Assembly: GCA_021810815.1 (NCBI GenBank)
Contig: JAJZHR010000021.1
Span: 1 to 13,318, forward strand
Direction of reading: 5' to 3'
Length of the DNA: 13,318 nucleotides
Origin: Acidobacteriota bacterium
Lineage (GTDB): Bacteria; Acidobacteriota; Terriglobia; Terriglobales; Acidobacteriaceae
The notes beneath the pieces were generated by a model. The model saw nothing but the letters and a program-made list of their open reading frames with translations, did not search any database and was not told the origin of the DNA. Both the position numbers and the translations under genes were made by a program. Positions 12,376-13,318 of the stretch are shown here, in pieces (the stretch's first letter is position 1; each line of letters starts with the position of its first letter).

Positions 12376-13191
12376 CTACTTGGCCACGTTCTTGCCGAAA
12401 TGGAACGACGGCCCGATGGAGAAGCGGAAAGTGTTGCGGCTGTCCCTCAGGAGGTCGTTGAAAAGGTGGTCGTGGACGATGTCCAACTGGGCGCGCAGGC
12501 CGAAGTGCTTGGTGGCCTGGAGGTCCGTTCCGAAGCCGACGCCGTAGAAGCCGGTCCAATCGAGCTTGTAGCCGGCAGGTGCGAGCTGCTGCGCGAAGAG
12601 CACAGCCACGGCATTGGTGGGGTGTGGCGTGGCTCGCTCCCGAATCGCTCCTACCGACGGCCGCAGGAAAAATGTGGCCCTGGGGTAGTGGCGGATCATC
12701 CATTGCGGTCCGGCAGCGAACGTCTGGGTGTAGGAGTCGGTCGGCACGGTCAGAACGTAGGTGGGAGGGATGACGCCTGCGGCCATCAGTTGCGAGAGGG
12801 CCTGCGAGATCGCAACCTGCTTGGCTGCCGGCAGCTCGGTGGGCACCAGCAGCAGGGAGCCGTTGGCCGAGCTGTAGTCCACGCCCAGCGCCAGCCAGCG
12901 GCGAGGATTCACGCCGCCCTGGACATGGAAGCCATTCTCAATCAGACCGATGTGCGGGGAATTGAAATTCACGTAGCCGGCGTAGACGTCATACTTGCCG
13001 ACATAGGGCTGCGATGGCGAAGCAGTTGCGGCAGCAGCGGGCGCTGAAGCGTCTTGCGCTCGCGCAGCAGGGGCTGGGCAGCAGAGGGCGGCAATGAGCG
13101 CCCATGCGCCGACGAGCACCGTGCGAGCGCAGATCGCAGCGCGGAAGTGCGAAGGAGACTTGGCCTGCTCCAAAGTGGATTGCGTGTTCAT
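12376..13191 (-). CDS. Outer-membrane beta-barrel protein
   Basis: 271 residues from the ATG at 13189-13191, which has AGGAG nine bases upstream; the frame is open 81 bases further with no ribosome site. A long signal peptide ends CCPAPAARAQ near residue 46. After an Ala-rich linker come alternating hydrophobic/polar strands typical of small barrels: KYDVYAGYVNFNSP, GFHVQGGVNPRRWLALGVDYS, FAAGPQWMIRHYPRATFFLRPSVGA, LDWTGFYGVGFGTDLQATKHFGLRAQLDIV and a last strand NTFRFSIGPSFHFG. These match the OmpA-like eight-stranded barrel type common in Acidobacteriota. The ligand or role is unknown. It is first in the leftward series with the DUF2141 gene, but a 196-bp gap with a stem-loop separates them. 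Confidence 0.8.
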   Translation of the reverse strand: MNTQSTLEQAKSPSHFRAAICARTVLVGAWALIAALCCPAPAARAQDASAPAAAATASPSQPYVGKYDVYAGYVNFNSPHIGLIENGFHVQGGVNPRRWLALGVDYSSANGSLLLVPTELPAAKQVAISQALSQLMAAGVIPPTYVLTVPTDSYTQTFAAGPQWMIRHYPRATFFLRPSVGAIRERATPHPTNAVAVLFAQQLAPAGYKLDWTGFYGVGFGTDLQATKHFGLRAQLDIVHDHLFNDLLRDSRNTFRFSIGPSFHFGKNVAK

Positions 13192-13318
13192 TTGTGTTGA
13201 CTCCTGAGTGAATCCGGTTCCAAAAGCCGAGTTTCTCGCCTGCGTTCCCAATCCTTCGTTCCCAGCCTGCATTCCTGTCTGTTCCAGTCCTGGAATTCCG
13301 AAAAACCGCCCCGCATCT
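13192..13318 (-). promoter_or_regulatory. Upstream region of the beta-barrel gene (to the window edge)
   Basis: 127 bp without a gene. It has two direct copies of CGTTCCCA 14 bp apart (13243-13250 and 13257-13264). It also has a dyad TTCCAG-tc-CTGGAA (13282-13295) that overlaps the palindrome GGAATTCC (13292-13299). These are possible regulator sites. I see no confident -35/-10 pair. Confidence 0.3.

Overview
The window is a GC-rich chromosomal stretch from a bacterium that looks like an Acidobacteriota (Terriglobia-type) soil organism. This rests on recognition, not on a search: Tat-exported carbohydrate-active proteins, an omega-like RNA polymerase protein of the acidobacterial 'MRSE...NRF.LC' type, several secreted or periplasmic proteins of acidobacterial flavour, and a beta-barrel protein. 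There is no rRNA, tRNA, CRISPR array, transposase or phage gene, and codon use looks uniform.

Left part (1-3748): a plant-cell-wall sugar module. A minus-strand operon holds a GH28-fold exported enzyme followed by the N-terminus of a Tat-exported DUF4450-type protein that runs off the left edge. A Tat-exported (alpha/alpha)6-barrel hydrolase of the MGH1/GH63-like type is divergent from it. The two share about 90 bp that hold a good TTGACA-N17-TAGTTT promoter for the GH28 side, with a small dyad over its -10. The three products are probably exported together to break down a pectic or rhamnogalacturonan-type polymer.

Centre-left (3749-5300): a DUF1440 membrane protein, a small omega-like protein with a clear intrinsic terminator, and a divergent cold-shock protein gene followed by a strong terminator. 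Centre (5392-8223): a secreted LolA-like protein of unknown role, a four-helix 'phage holin superfamily IV' membrane protein, a secreted thioredoxin-fold protein without CxxC, and a membrane-anchored TPR protein of the YfgM type.

Right part (8470-13318): a plus-strand run of two unrecognised small genes and tilS (tRNA-Ile lysidine synthetase). It is followed by an 18-bp tandem repeat that starts on the tilS stop codon. A minus-strand series follows: YihY/BrkB membrane protein, DUF2141 secreted protein (with a 9-bp tandem repeat in its leader) and an outer-membrane beta-barrel protein. The cell-envelope theme is strong: most products are predicted to be exported or membrane-bound.

I did not find a clear new multi-gene system. 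The most unusual items are the GH28 enzyme with altered active-site motifs, the isolated omega-like gene, the two intergenic tandem repeats at gene boundaries, the overlapping stem-loops before the holin-like gene, and the uncharacterised gene pair upstream of tilS.
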